This document shows positions 34,658 through 43,400 of a DNA stretch of 64,000 bases, piece by piece. The translations under genes and the position numbers were made by a program. The stretch is from an uncultured Paracoccaceae bacterium (GTDB taxonomy: Bacteria; Pseudomonadota; Alphaproteobacteria; Rhodobacterales; Rhodobacteraceae): positions 193,501-257,500 of the forward strand of contig CANNCO010000003.1 of assembly GCA_947503175.1 (NCBI GenBank), written 5' to 3'. The first letter of the stretch is position 1. Every line of letters begins with the position of its first letter. The notes under the pieces were generated by a model. It was not told where the DNA came from, searched no databases, and saw only the letters and a list, made by a program, of their open reading frames with translations.

Positions 34658-34794
34658 GGTGGCTTGGTGTGATCGCGCTTCTGGCGCTGGCGGCCTGCGG
34701 AGCCGATGGCGCGCCACAGGAGCAGGGTCCGGCGACCGAGCCGGGCGTGACCGTCTCGGGCACGGCGACGATCGGTGTGAGCGGGAGGTTCTGA
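34654..34794 (+). CDS. Second small lipoprotein, TTG start (46 aa)
   Basis: A TTG at 34654 overlaps the stop of the previous lipoprotein by 4 nt; translated as methionine it gives [20 protein letters not shown] and a tail ending SGTATIGVSGRF. The signal with lipobox LAAC is clear. There is an in-frame GTG downstream, but it would leave a very short signal. The tail's GVTVSG motif echoes the first lipoprotein, suggesting duplication. The rare start codon implies weak translation by coupling. Confidence 0.65.
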   Translation: MRWLGVIALLALAACGADGAPQEQGPATEPGVTVSGTATIGVSGRF

Positions 34795-35111
34795 TGAGCC
34801 CGCTGCGCTGGATATTTCTGGGCCTTGCGGTCTGGGGTGCCATTCATCCGATGTATTACTTCGTAACCTATATGCGCGAAACCGGCACCGGCCTCGGCGG
34901 GCTGATCGATGCGTGGTACGTGAACGCCTCGACCCATGGCCTTGTCTGGGACCTGACGATTGCCGCGATCACGCTGACGGTCTGGATCCTTGCCGAGACA
35001 TGGGTGCGCAAGAACTGGATCGCGCTTCTGGCGATTCCGGCGACGTTCTGTATCGGGGTGTCCTGCGGATTGCCGCTCTACCTGTTCCTGCGTGCGCGCC
35101 CGGTGACCTGA
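34794..35111 (+). CDS. DUF2834 family membrane protein
   Basis: The 105-residue protein has three hydrophobic helices (about residues 4-25, 52-70 and 78-100), in line with the DUF2834 family of unknown function. Its ATG shares a base with the previous stop, and the lysA ATG shares a base with its own TGA. It sits in a chain of tightly coupled genes linking argH to lysA, so it is translated with amino-acid genes, though its role is not known. Confidence 0.8.
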   Translation: MSPLRWIFLGLAVWGAIHPMYYFVTYMRETGTGLGGLIDAWYVNASTHGLVWDLTIAAITLTVWILAETWVRKNWIALLAIPATFCIGVSCGLPLYLFLRARPVT

Positions 35112-36376
35112 TGGACAATTTCCTGTACCGGGACGGCGCGCTTTACGCCGAAGACGTGCCCATAGCCGAGATCGCGGCAGAGGTGGGCACGCCGTTCTAT
35201 GTCTATAGCCAGGCGACGCTGACGCGGCATTTTCAGCTGTTCGAAGAGGCGCTGAGCGGGCTGCCGCATCTGATTTGCTATGCGATGAAGTCGAACTCGA
35301 ACCAGGCTGTGATCAAGGTGATGGGCGATCTTGGCGCAGGCATGGATGTGGTATCGGGCGGGGAATACCGGCGCGCGAAGGCCGCGGGCGTTCCGGGCGA
35401 ACGGATCGTGTTTTCGGGCGTGGGCAAGACGGGTGACGAGATGCGGCTGGCGCTGGAGGGCGGCATCCGGCAGTTCAACGTCGAAAGCGAACCGGAACTG
35501 GATCTGTTGTCCGAGATTGCATCTGGCATGGGCGCGGTGGCACCGATCACCATTCGGGTGAACCCCGATGTGGATGCGAAAACCCACGAGAAGATCGCGA
35601 CCGGCAAGTCCGAGAACAAGTTCGGCATTCCGATCAGCCGGGCGCGTGAGGTCTATGCGCAGGCGGCCAAGCTGCCCGGTATCGACGTGATCGGCATCGA
35701 TGTGCATATCGGGTCGCAACTTGTGGACCTTGAACCGTTCGAGCAGGCCTATCTGAAGGTGGCTGACCTGACCCATGCGCTGCGCGCCGATGGGCATGAC
35801 ATCCGGCGGCTGGATCTGGGGGGCGGTCTGGGCATTCCCTATGAGCGGTCGAATTCGGCTCCGCCCCTGCCCCTTGAATACGGCGCGCTGATCAAGCGGA
35901 CGGTGGGCGATCTTGGCTGCGAGATCGAGATCGAGCCGGGGCGGCTGATCTCGGGTAATGCCGGATTGCTTGTCTCGGGCGTGATCTTTGTGAAGACCGG
36001 CGAGGACCGGGATTTCCTGATCCTCGATGCGGCGATGAACGATCTGATCCGGCCTGCGATGTATGGCGCGTGGCACGATATTGTGCCGGTGCGCGAGCCT
36101 GCGGCGGGGTTCGAGCATGCGACCTATGACGTCGTGGGGCCGGTCTGCGAAAGCGGCGATACGTTCGCGAAGGGCCGCGCGATGGCGCCTCTGGCGCCGG
36201 GCGATCTGGTCGCGTTCCGGTCGGCGGGGGCCTATGGTGCTGTAATGTCATCGGAATATAACACCCGCCCCCTGATCCCCGAGGTCATGGTCAATGGGCA
36301 TCAATTCGCCGTCATTCGGGCCCGACCGGGCTTTGAAGAGATCATAAATCGCGATACCATTCCTAAATGGCTCTGA
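35111..36376 (+). CDS. lysA: Diaminopimelate decarboxylase
   Basis: LysA decarboxylates meso-diaminopimelate to lysine using PLP. The 421-residue protein has the PLP lysine K60 in YAMKSN, the HIGSQL motif and a glycine-rich phosphate loop (LDLGGGLGIPY), followed by CESGD, which supplies residues at the other subunit's active site. All expected features are present. It ends the argH-lipoprotein operon; arginine and lysine synthesis genes therefore share one transcript. Confidence 0.97.
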   Translation: MDNFLYRDGALYAEDVPIAEIAAEVGTPFYVYSQATLTRHFQLFEEALSGLPHLICYAMKSNSNQAVIKVMGDLGAGMDVVSGGEYRRAKAAGVPGERIVFSGVGKTGDEMRLALEGGIRQFNVESEPELDLLSEIASGMGAVAPITIRVNPDVDAKTHEKIATGKSENKFGIPISRAREVYAQAAKLPGIDVIGIDVHIGSQLVDLEPFEQAYLKVADLTHALRADGHDIRRLDLGGGLGIPYERSNSAPPLPLEYGALIKRTVGDLGCEIEIEPGRLISGNAGLLVSGVIFVKTGEDRDFLILDAAMNDLIRPAMYGAWHDIVPVREPAAGFEHATYDVVGPVCESGDTFAKGRAMAPLAPGDLVAFRSAGAYGAVMSSEYNTRPLIPEVMVNGHQFAVIRARPGFEEIINRDTIPKWL

Positions 36377-36411
36377 CGCACTATCTTGTGCCGGAGTAGC
36401 GGCGCGAGTGT

Positions 36412-39045
36412 ATGACAAAGCAAACGCTTACCCCTGACGCGGCGGTTCGCCGCCTGACATGGCCGGTGCGCCTGACCCGTGCCGGATTGTTTGCCGAACG
36501 TGCGCTGCGTGCCTTCTGGCCGCTGATCACTATCCTTCTTGCCGCTCTTTCGGCGCTGATGCTGGGATTGCAGGACAGTCTTTCGCTGGAAGTCGTCTGG
36601 ACGGCGGGCGTCGTCACCATCCTTGGCACTGGCTGGGCTTTGTTGCGGGGGGTCCGCCACTTTCACGCGCCAACCGAAGAAGAGGCACTGGACCGGCTGG
36701 ACCAGACCCTTCCGGGCCGCCCGATTGCGGCGATTACCGACAGTCAGGCAATCGGCGCGGGCGACGTGGCCTCGGAACAGGTCTGGCAGGCGCATATGGC
36801 GCGGATGGCCGAACGCGCAGCGGCGGCCAAGCCCGTGCAGCCCGATCTGCGGCTTGCGGACCGGGACCCTTATGCCCTGCGTTACGTGGCGCTGATGGCC
36901 TTTGTAACGGCTTTGCTGTTCGGTTCGATCTGGCGGGTCGCCAGCGTCAGCGAGATGACCCCGGGCCTTGGCGGCGAAGCACTGGCCGCCGGACCCGCAT
37001 GGGAAGGCTGGGTCGAACCGCCCGCCTATACCGGGCGTCCGAGCCTTTATCTGAACGACATCAACCGCGATGCGCTGATCGTGCCTGCCGGAAGCGAGAT
37101 CAGCCTTCGGCTGTACGGCGAAGTGGGCGCGCTTACGGTGGACGAGACGGTTTCGGCGCGCACGGGCGAGGTGCCGCCCGCGTCGGACCCGGCGCAGAAT
37201 TTCACCGTGGTGCAGGATGGCCGCATCGCGATTGCAGGCCCCGGCGGGCAGGAATGGGATATCCGGGTAATACCCGATGCCGCCCCGTCGATCGAGGTGA
37301 CGGCACCGCTGGAACGCACCGTAGGCGGCGAGTTCCGCCAGCCCTTTGCCGCCCGTGACGACTATGCCGTGGTGGCGGGACGGGCCGAGATCACGCTCGA
37401 TCCCGACCGCGCCGACCGCCGTTACGGGCTGGCCGTCGATCCCGAACCGCGGGAGAGCGTGGTGTTGGACCTGCCGCTGACGATCACCGGGGACCGGGCC
37501 GAGTTCGAGGAAACCCTGATCGACGATCTGGCCGAGCATCCGTTCGCGGGCCTGCCGGTGACGCTGCAACTCTTTGCCGAGGACGCCGCCGGTCAGACCG
37601 GCGTGAGCGATGCGGAAGAGGTTATCCTGCCCGCCCGCCGGTTCTTCGATCCGCTGGCTTCGGCGATCATCGAGCAGCGGCGCGATCTGCTGTGGTCGCG
37701 CGAGAATGCGCCGCGGATTGCGGCGGTTCTGCGGGCGGTGAGCCATGCGCCCGAGGATTTCTTCAGTTCCGAGACGGCTTATCTGAAACTGCGCGTGGCG
37801 ATCCGGCGGCTGGAGGCGGCGTTCACCTATGGCACGGTGACGACCGAGTTGCAGGACGAAACCGCCGAGGCCCTGTGGGACATCGCGCTGCTGATAGAAG
37901 AGGGCGATCTGGCCGATGCGCTGGAACGCTTGCGCCGGGCGCAGGACCGGCTGGCGGATGCCATCGAGAACGGGGCCACGGATCAGGAAATTGCGGAGCT
38001 TATGGATGAGCTGCGCGACGCGATGCAGGACTACATGCGCCAGCTTGCCGAGCAGCAGCAGGGCGACGAGAACCAGCAGGCGATGAACGACAACATGCAG
38101 CAGATGACCGGCAACCAGCTGGAAGAGATGCTGCAGCGGCTGCAGGAACTGATGGAACAGGGGCGCACCGCGGAGGCGCAGCAGCTTTTGGAACAGTTGC
38201 GGCAGATGATGGAGAACATGCAGATCGCCCAGGGCCAGCAGGGTCAGGGCGGCGAGCAGAGCGAAGGCCAGCAGGCGATGGAAGGGCTGGCTGAAACGCT
38301 GCGCGAACAGCAGGAGCTGTCGGACGAGGCGTTCCGCGATCTGCAGGAACAGTTCGGTCAGAACCAGCCGGGCCAGAACCAGCAACCCGGACAGCAGGGT
38401 CAGCAAGGGCAACAGGGCCAGCAGGGTCAGGGACAGCAGCCCGGTCAGCAGCAGGGGCAGCAAGGTCAGGGTCAACCGGGTCAGCCGGGCCAGGGCCAGC
38501 CGGGTCAGGGCCAACCCGGTCAGGGCGATCCGGGCTTCGATCCGCTGAACCCGCAAGGCCTGGCCGATCGTCAGCAGGCGCTCCGCGACGAGCTGGGCCG
38601 CCAGCAACAGAACCTGCCCGGCGCAGGCACGCCCGAGGGCGATGCCGCGCGCGAGGCGCTGGACCGCGCGGGACGTGCGATGGAAGGGGCCGAAGAGGCA
38701 TTGCGCGACGAGGATTATGCGGGCGCGCTGGATGACCAGTCCGAGGCCATCGAGGCCCTGCGCGAAGGGATGCGTGAGCTGGGCGAACAGATGGCCCAAC
38801 AGCAGGGTCAGCCCGGCCAGCAGGGCGAGGCCATGGGCCAGAACGATCAGGCCGGACGCCGCGACCCTCTGGGACGCGAATCCGGCGAAAACGGGCGGCT
38901 TGGCACCGATCAGGACCTTTTGCCGGGCGAGGATGTGTATCGCCGGGCGCGGGAACTGCTGGACGAAATCCGGCGGCGGTCAGCCGATCAGACCCGCCCC
39001 GATGTCGAGCTTGAATACCTGCGCCGTCTTCTGGACCGGTTCTGA
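36412..39045 (+). CDS. TIGR02302 family (DUF4175) membrane protein with Gln/Gly-rich repeat
   Basis: The 877-residue protein matches the TIGR02302 family of alphaproteobacteria. Two helices near residues 30-65 and one near 160-185 anchor it; the rest is probably periplasmic. After a folded region with beta-rich segments, a long helical part begins near 500 (many Glu and Gln). Residues about 646-707 are nearly all Gln, Gly and Pro, listed as a repeat. The last 170 residues are helical and end in RRLLDRF. The function is unknown; its length and envelope features suggest a structural or scaffold role. Confidence 0.85.
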   Translation: MTKQTLTPDAAVRRLTWPVRLTRAGLFAERALRAFWPLITILLAALSALMLGLQDSLSLEVVWTAGVVTILGTGWALLRGVRHFHAPTEEEALDRLDQTLPGRPIAAITDSQAIGAGDVASEQVWQAHMARMAERAAAAKPVQPDLRLADRDPYALRYVALMAFVTALLFGSIWRVASVSEMTPGLGGEALAAGPAWEGWVEPPAYTGRPSLYLNDINRDALIVPAGSEISLRLYGEVGALTVDETVSARTGEVPPASDPAQNFTVVQDGRIAIAGPGGQEWDIRVIPDAAPSIEVTAPLERTVGGEFRQPFAARDDYAVVAGRAEITLDPDRADRRYGLAVDPEPRESVVLDLPLTITGDRAEFEETLIDDLAEHPFAGLPVTLQLFAEDAAGQTGVSDAEEVILPARRFFDPLASAIIEQRRDLLWSRENAPRIAAVLRAVSHAPEDFFSSETAYLKLRVAIRRLEAAFTYGTVTTELQDETAEALWDIALLIEEGDLADALERLRRAQDRLADAIENGATDQEIAELMDELRDAMQDYMRQLAEQQQGDENQQAMNDNMQQMTGNQLEEMLQRLQELMEQGRTAEAQQLLEQLRQMMENMQIAQGQQGQGGEQSEGQQAMEGLAETLREQQELSDEAFRDLQEQFGQNQPGQNQQPGQQGQQGQQGQQGQGQQPGQQQGQQGQGQPGQPGQGQPGQGQPGQGDPGFDPLNPQGLADRQQALRDELGRQQQNLPGAGTPEGDAAREALDRAGRAMEGAEEALRDEDYAGALDDQSEAIEALREGMRELGEQMAQQQGQPGQQGEAMGQNDQAGRRDPLGRESGENGRLGTDQDLLPGEDVYRRARELLDEIRRRSADQTRPDVELEYLRRLLDRF
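38349..38532 (+). repeat. Gln/Gly/Pro-coding low-complexity repeat
   Basis: This stretch codes for units such as GQNQPGQ and QGQQGQ, with short DNA motifs (CAGGGTCAG, GGCCAGCC) repeating in a degenerate pattern. It is the linker of the TIGR02302 protein. Repeats of this kind change length easily by slippage, so length may vary between strains. Confidence 0.85.
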
Positions 39046-39068
39046 ACCGGGCCACCCTTGCGGGATGA

Positions 39069-40235
39069 TCAGGAGGAGATCGAGACGAGAAGTCCGGTCA
39101 GGCTTTCCACCGAACGCTCCAGAAACCCGTCGATCGAGATGCGGACCCCATTGGCCCAGTCCACATAGCCTGCAAGCGCAGGTTCAAGCGCCGGGACAAG
39201 ACTGCCAAGCTGCGGCGCATAGAGATAAAGCAGGATCGCAACCGCCGTGGCCAGCATCAGCACCGCAAAGCCCATCCGGAACCCGGAGCGGCGTTTCTGC
39301 ACCTGCTGGGCCGCCTCGGCGGCGCTGCTATCCGCCGACACGCGGTCGGATGTCGCGGTAAGCGTCGAATTGATTTCGTCGACGTCCGGAAGGATCGTCT
39401 TGCGCGCACCGGCCTGATCGCCTTCGGACCCGGAACCGCGCAGCCGCGCCGTGCGGGCACTGATCGCACCGTCGTCATCCTCGGCCGGTTCGGGATCGCT
39501 GAGTCCCAGATCGGGCTGGGATTCGACACCCGCCGCCTCTTCCGCGCGGCGGGCCGCCATTTCACGGTCGGCCTCGGCTTTCAGGATGCCCAGGACGGCG
39601 GAGTCGATGTCGGGACGTTTCAGATCGGGGCGGGGGCCGTCCTCGTCCCCGTCGCTGTCGTCTTCGTCAGCACTCGCGCGGGTATCTTCGCCTGCGTCAT
39701 CTTCGGTATCGCCCGGCTGTGCTGTTGGCGATGCCCCCGCGGCGGGTGCGTCGGCCTGTTCGGGATCAGCCTGTTCGGGCGCCTTGTCCTCGGGCGCGGC
39801 ATCCCCGGGGTCCGGCTGGTCCGCCACTGGCGCGTCAACCTGTTCGGACGCCGCCCGCGCGGTATCGTCCTCCGGCGCGTCGTCTGCTGTCGTTTCGGCC
39901 ACGACAGCATCGTCAGCCTCGTCTTCAAGGCCGGATTTCCACGGATCCTGCTGGCGGTCATCGGGACCGGGCACATCGGCATCGGGCCCGGGCTCTGACA
40001 CCAGTTCCGAATCCGGTTCCTCGGTGTCATCCTGCGAGAAAAACTGGCGGGCCTCATCGGTCAGCCCGTCGCCAGAGGGGTTTTCCTTGGCCGGAACAGT
40101 CTCTGTTTCGGGGGAATCCCCACCCTGAAACCACGTTTTACCGCAATTCGAACATTGCACGTCACGGCCAGACGCGGGGATCATCGCCGCATCGACTTCA
40201 TATTGCGCATCGCAATTGGGGCAAATCAGACGCAT
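39069..40235 (-). CDS. MJ0042 zinc-ribbon protein with acidic linker and membrane helix
   Basis: The 388-residue product starts MRLICPNCDAQYEVDAAMIP with two CxxC pairs (C5, C8 and C28, C31) forming an MJ0042-type zinc ribbon. A disordered segment of about 200 residues rich in Asp, Glu, Ala and Pro follows. One membrane helix (about residues 318-340) anchors the C-terminus. I take the ATG at 40235 because it opens directly with the zinc ribbon; upstream in-frame ATGs would add residues. It is divergent from ftsE; the ribbon is on the cytoplasmic side if the helix is a single pass. The function is unknown. Confidence 0.82.
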   Translation of the reverse strand: MRLICPNCDAQYEVDAAMIPASGRDVQCSNCGKTWFQGGDSPETETVPAKENPSGDGLTDEARQFFSQDDTEEPDSELVSEPGPDADVPGPDDRQQDPWKSGLEDEADDAVVAETTADDAPEDDTARAASEQVDAPVADQPDPGDAAPEDKAPEQADPEQADAPAAGASPTAQPGDTEDDAGEDTRASADEDDSDGDEDGPRPDLKRPDIDSAVLGILKAEADREMAARRAEEAAGVESQPDLGLSDPEPAEDDDGAISARTARLRGSGSEGDQAGARKTILPDVDEINSTLTATSDRVSADSSAAEAAQQVQKRRSGFRMGFAVLMLATAVAILLYLYAPQLGSLVPALEPALAGYVDWANGVRISIDGFLERSVESLTGLLVSISS

Positions 40236-40406
40236 CAAACCCACCCGGCCCGGCATTTCGCCGCTCATTTCCTGCCTCATTGATGAAAGTCTTAGCAGGC
40301 GTTCGGGAAAACGCAAAGGGATCAGACCAATGCGCGATTGAAAGACCGCGTGCGCTGAGGCAAAGATGTCGCGCGATGCGGCGGGGCGGGCGGCAAGGGG
40401 CGGAAT

Positions 40407-41084
40407 GTGATCGAACTCTCGGAAGTCAGCTACAGTTACGGGGATCGGCCCCTGCTTACCGATCTTTCCCTGAAACTGGCGCCAGGCTCGTTTCACTTTC
40501 TCACCGGCCCTTCGGGAAGCGGCAAGACCACCTTCCTGAAGCTCTGCTATCTGGAGCTTGCAGCGCAACGCGGGCGGATCGAGATTTTTGGGCAGGATGC
40601 CGCCGAGCTGAACCGGGACAGCGTGGCCAAGCTGCGTCAGCGGATAGGGATCGTGCATCAGGATTGTCAGTTCCTTGATCATCTTCCGGTGGCGGAAAAC
40701 ATCGCCCTGCCCACGACGGTTGCCGGTCGCAGTCCTGAATCGGAGCGCGAGAACATAACCGATCTTATAAGCTGGGTCGGTCTGACCGAGCGGGCGACGG
40801 CGCGTCCGCCGGAACTGTCGGGTGGCGAGCGCCAGAGGGCGGCCCTGGCCCGCGCCGTCGTGATGTCGCCTGATCTGATCCTGGCGGACGAGCCCACGGG
40901 TAATGTCGACTGGGAGATGTCGACCCGGCTGCTGCAGCTTCTGATTCAGCTGAACAAATTGGGAAAGACGGTGCTGGTCGCGACCCACGACCTTGCCCTG
41001 ATCCGGCAGGCCAAGGCACAGGTTCAGGCCCGCGTGCTGCGGCTGCGGGGCGGAACGGTGCAACTGGCAGGGACGGATCTGTGA
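40407..41084 (+). CDS. ftsE: Cell division ATP-binding protein FtsE
   Basis: FtsE is the ATPase of the FtsEX complex, which links septum constriction to peptidoglycan hydrolase activation at the division site. The 225-residue ABC protein has Walker A GPSGSGKTT (residues 34-42), the signature LSGGERQRAAL and the Walker B aspartate region LILADEPTG. It uses a GTG start with AAGGGGCGG ahead. FtsX follows with a 4-nt overlap. Confidence 0.95.
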   Translation: MIELSEVSYSYGDRPLLTDLSLKLAPGSFHFLTGPSGSGKTTFLKLCYLELAAQRGRIEIFGQDAAELNRDSVAKLRQRIGIVHQDCQFLDHLPVAENIALPTTVAGRSPESERENITDLISWVGLTERATARPPELSGGERQRAALARAVVMSPDLILADEPTGNVDWEMSTRLLQLLIQLNKLGKTVLVATHDLALIRQAKAQVQARVLRLRGGTVQLAGTDL

Positions 41085-41974
41085 AGGAAAAGGGTCTAAC
41101 CCTGCCCGCAAAGGGGGATCCGAACCGGATCGTGCCGCCCACGGGCATCACCGCGCTGCTGACGGTTTTCGTGGCGGGCGCCATGGCGTATCTCTGCGTC
41201 TTTGCGCTGGCGCTGTTGTTTTCGACCGACCGGCTGGCCGACCGGTGGGCGGATGAGTTGGCCCGAACTGCAACGGTGCGCATTTCGGCACCGCCCGAAC
41301 AGATCCCGGCCCAGACGGCGGCGGCGCTGACCATTCTGGAGCAGACGCCGGGTGTCGCCGATGCCCGCGCCCTGTCGGATGACGAGCAGCGGGTGCTTCT
41401 AACCCCGTGGTTCGGCCCGGATCTTCCGGTGGAGACGCTGCCCCTGCCCCGCCTGATCGAGATCATCGAGACGCCCGACGGTTTCGATGCCGAGGGTCTG
41501 CGGCTGCGGCTCAGGGCCGAGGTTCCGGGCGCGGTGCTGGACGATCACACACGCTGGCGGCGTCCGCTGATCGAGGCGGCGGAACGGCTGCGGTTTCTGG
41601 GCTGGCTGTCGGTGGCGCTGATCGGCGGGTCGCTGGCGGCGATGGTAACGCTCGCGGCTAGCGCCGCGCTCTCGGCCAATGCCCGGGTGATCTCGGTCCT
41701 GCGGCTGATCGGGGCCCGGGACAGCTATGTTGCGCGGGCGTTCACGCGGCGGTTTACGCTGCGTACGCTTGCCGGTGCAGGCGTGGGAACGATTGCGGGT
41801 ATGGTTTCTGTCGCGTTGCTGCCCGCATCGGACACGCCGGGCGCGTTCCTGTCGGGTCTGGGATTTGCCGGGGGCGAATGGCTGGCCCCCCTCCTGATCC
41901 CGCTTGTCGCCGGGGCCGTCGCGTTCGGGGCCACACGGCTGGCCGCCATGCGGCGGCTGAGGGAGACACGCTGA
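41081..41974 (+). CDS. ftsX: Cell division protein FtsX
   Basis: FtsX is the membrane partner of FtsE. The 297-residue protein has one N-terminal helix (about residues 25-47), a periplasmic domain of about 110 residues that would contact the hydrolase activator, and three more helices (about 167-188, 213-235 and 262-285), the usual four-helix layout. GTG start overlapping ftsE. The periplasmic domain is the part that differs most between species. Confidence 0.93.
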   Translation: MKEKGLTLPAKGDPNRIVPPTGITALLTVFVAGAMAYLCVFALALLFSTDRLADRWADELARTATVRISAPPEQIPAQTAAALTILEQTPGVADARALSDDEQRVLLTPWFGPDLPVETLPLPRLIEIIETPDGFDAEGLRLRLRAEVPGAVLDDHTRWRRPLIEAAERLRFLGWLSVALIGGSLAAMVTLAASAALSANARVISVLRLIGARDSYVARAFTRRFTLRTLAGAGVGTIAGMVSVALLPASDTPGAFLSGLGFAGGEWLAPLLIPLVAGAVAFGATRLAAMRRLRETR

Positions 41975-42714
41975 TGGGCCACGCGTTTCAATGGTTGCGG
42001 TCGCTGATCTTCAACATCCAGATCTATGTGATGATGCTGATCCTCGCGATCCTCTATTTCCCCTGGGCACTGTTCAGCCGGGACGGTGCGCTTGCGGCCT
42101 GTCACGCATGGTGCCGTTGGGTGATCTGGACGATGTGGTGGATGGTGGGGCTGAAGGTCGAGGTACGGGGCGAACCACCCGAGGGCCCGGCGCTGGTGGC
42201 TGCGAAACACCAGAGTTTCCTCGACATCATCGTGATTTTCGGAACCGTGCCCATGGGCCGGTTCATCATGAAGCGGGAGCTGCTGTTCGCGCCGCTCCTG
42301 GGCCAGTATGGCTGGCGGATCGGCTGCGTCCCGGTGAACCGGGGAAAGCGCGGCAAGGCCATCGGACAGATGGTAGCGGATGTGACCCGCGGGCTGAGGC
42401 GGCCCGGTCAGTTGATCATCTATCCGCAAGGCACGCGCGTCGCGCCGGGGGTGGAGCGCCCCTACAAGATCGGTGCCGGAATCCTGTACGAGGCGCTGGG
42501 GCAGGATTGCTACCCTGTAGCCACGAATGTGGGTCTATTCTGGCCCAAACGGGGGGTTTTGCGGAAACCCGGCACGGCGGTCGTCGAGTTCCTGCCCAAG
42601 ATACCGGCGGGCTTGCCGAAGGAGGAGTTCATGCAGATCATCGGCGGGCAGGTGGAAGGACGGTCGAATGCCCTGATGGCCGAGGCAGGGTTCAGGACTG
42701 AGGACAGGTCATGA
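41974..42714 (+). CDS. plsC: 1-acyl-sn-glycerol-3-phosphate acyltransferase
   Basis: PlsC transfers an acyl chain to lysophosphatidic acid, giving phosphatidic acid for membrane lipids. The 246-residue protein has a membrane segment near residues 10-30, the acyltransferase HX4D motif (HQSFLD, 79-84) and the YPQGTR motif for substrate binding. It overlaps the ftsX stop by one base and the PPOX gene by 4 nt. The pairing of plsC with ftsEX ties membrane supply to division. Confidence 0.93.
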   Translation: MGHAFQWLRSLIFNIQIYVMMLILAILYFPWALFSRDGALAACHAWCRWVIWTMWWMVGLKVEVRGEPPEGPALVAAKHQSFLDIIVIFGTVPMGRFIMKRELLFAPLLGQYGWRIGCVPVNRGKRGKAIGQMVADVTRGLRRPGQLIIYPQGTRVAPGVERPYKIGAGILYEALGQDCYPVATNVGLFWPKRGVLRKPGTAVVEFLPKIPAGLPKEEFMQIIGGQVEGRSNALMAEAGFRTEDRS

Positions 42715-43316
42715 TACCGATCCGCGACATTGCAGAGCTTGAGGTGCTTTACGGAACGCCCGCCGCGCCATCCCTTCGGAAAGTGGCGGACCGGATGACC
42801 CCCGGCTATGCGCGGTGGATCGAGCGGGCACGGTTCTGCGTTCTGAGCACGGTGGGAGAGGGCGGCACCGATGGCAGCCCGCGCGGGGATGACGGCCCGG
42901 TCGTTCGGGTACTGGACGCGAGCAAGCTGGCCCTGCCCGATTGGCGCGGGAACAACCGGATCGACAGCCTGCGCAACATCGTGGCGGACCCGCGCGTGTC
43001 GCTGATGTTCATGGTGCCCGGCTCGCGCAACGTGGTGCGAGTGAACGGCGCCGCGATCGTGACGGCGGATGCGGCGCTGTGCGCGTCGTTCGCGCGGGAC
43101 GGCAACGCGCCCCGCAGCGTGATCGTCGTGACCATCGGCGAGATATATTTCCAATGCGCGCGGGCGGTGATGCGCGCCGGGCTCTGGAACAGCGAAGATC
43201 AGAGCAGCGGGCTTCCGACGCCCGGAGACCTTTTGGCGGAGATGACCGAAGGCGAGGTGGGCGGCGCCACCTATGACGCCGAATGGGCGCCGCGCGCCGC
43301 CAAGACGATGTGGTAG
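42711..43316 (+). CDS. PPOX-class FMN-binding flavoprotein
   Basis: The 201-residue protein matches the pyridoxamine 5'-phosphate oxidase-like split-barrel family: CVLSTVGE-type and GDDGPVVRVLD segments, the conserved LALPDWRGNNRIDSLRNI phrase of the MSMEG_1061-like subgroup, and GSRNVVRVNG. It should bind FMN or F420-like cofactor as a dimer. Its substrate is unknown. It is the last gene of the ftsE operon. Confidence 0.87.
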   Translation: MIPIRDIAELEVLYGTPAAPSLRKVADRMTPGYARWIERARFCVLSTVGEGGTDGSPRGDDGPVVRVLDASKLALPDWRGNNRIDSLRNIVADPRVSLMFMVPGSRNVVRVNGAAIVTADAALCASFARDGNAPRSVIVVTIGEIYFQCARAVMRAGLWNSEDQSSGLPTPGDLLAEMTEGEVGGATYDAEWAPRAAKTMW

Positions 43317-43346
43317 CGACAGGGGCGCGGGAACGCGGCAGCCGAG

Positions 43347-43367
43347 GTCCCGGATCAAGTCCGGGAC
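43347..43367. repeat. REP-like palindrome, copy 1
   Basis: The arms GTCCCGGA and TCCGGGAC flank TCAAG in the gap between the PPOX gene and accA (convergent). The same palindrome, with one base different in the centre, occurs at 56390-56410. Such repeats, with the CCCGGATCA core, are scattered in alphaproteobacterial genomes. It could form an mRNA 3' hairpin. Confidence 0.75.
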
Positions 43368-43400
43368 TGCGGGACCGGCATTGCGGTCGGATCGCTCCGG

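Noticed and set aside
38221-38540. Possible CRISPR array
   Set aside because: The repeats are degenerate, in frame and code for Gln/Gly/Pro; there are no regular spacers and no cas genes.
36301-38799. 832-residue open frame opposite the TIGR02302 gene
   Set aside because: It is a shadow of the low-complexity Gln/Gly and helical coding on the plus strand: mostly Leu/Gln/Arg with no domain, and it also covers the 3' end of lysA.
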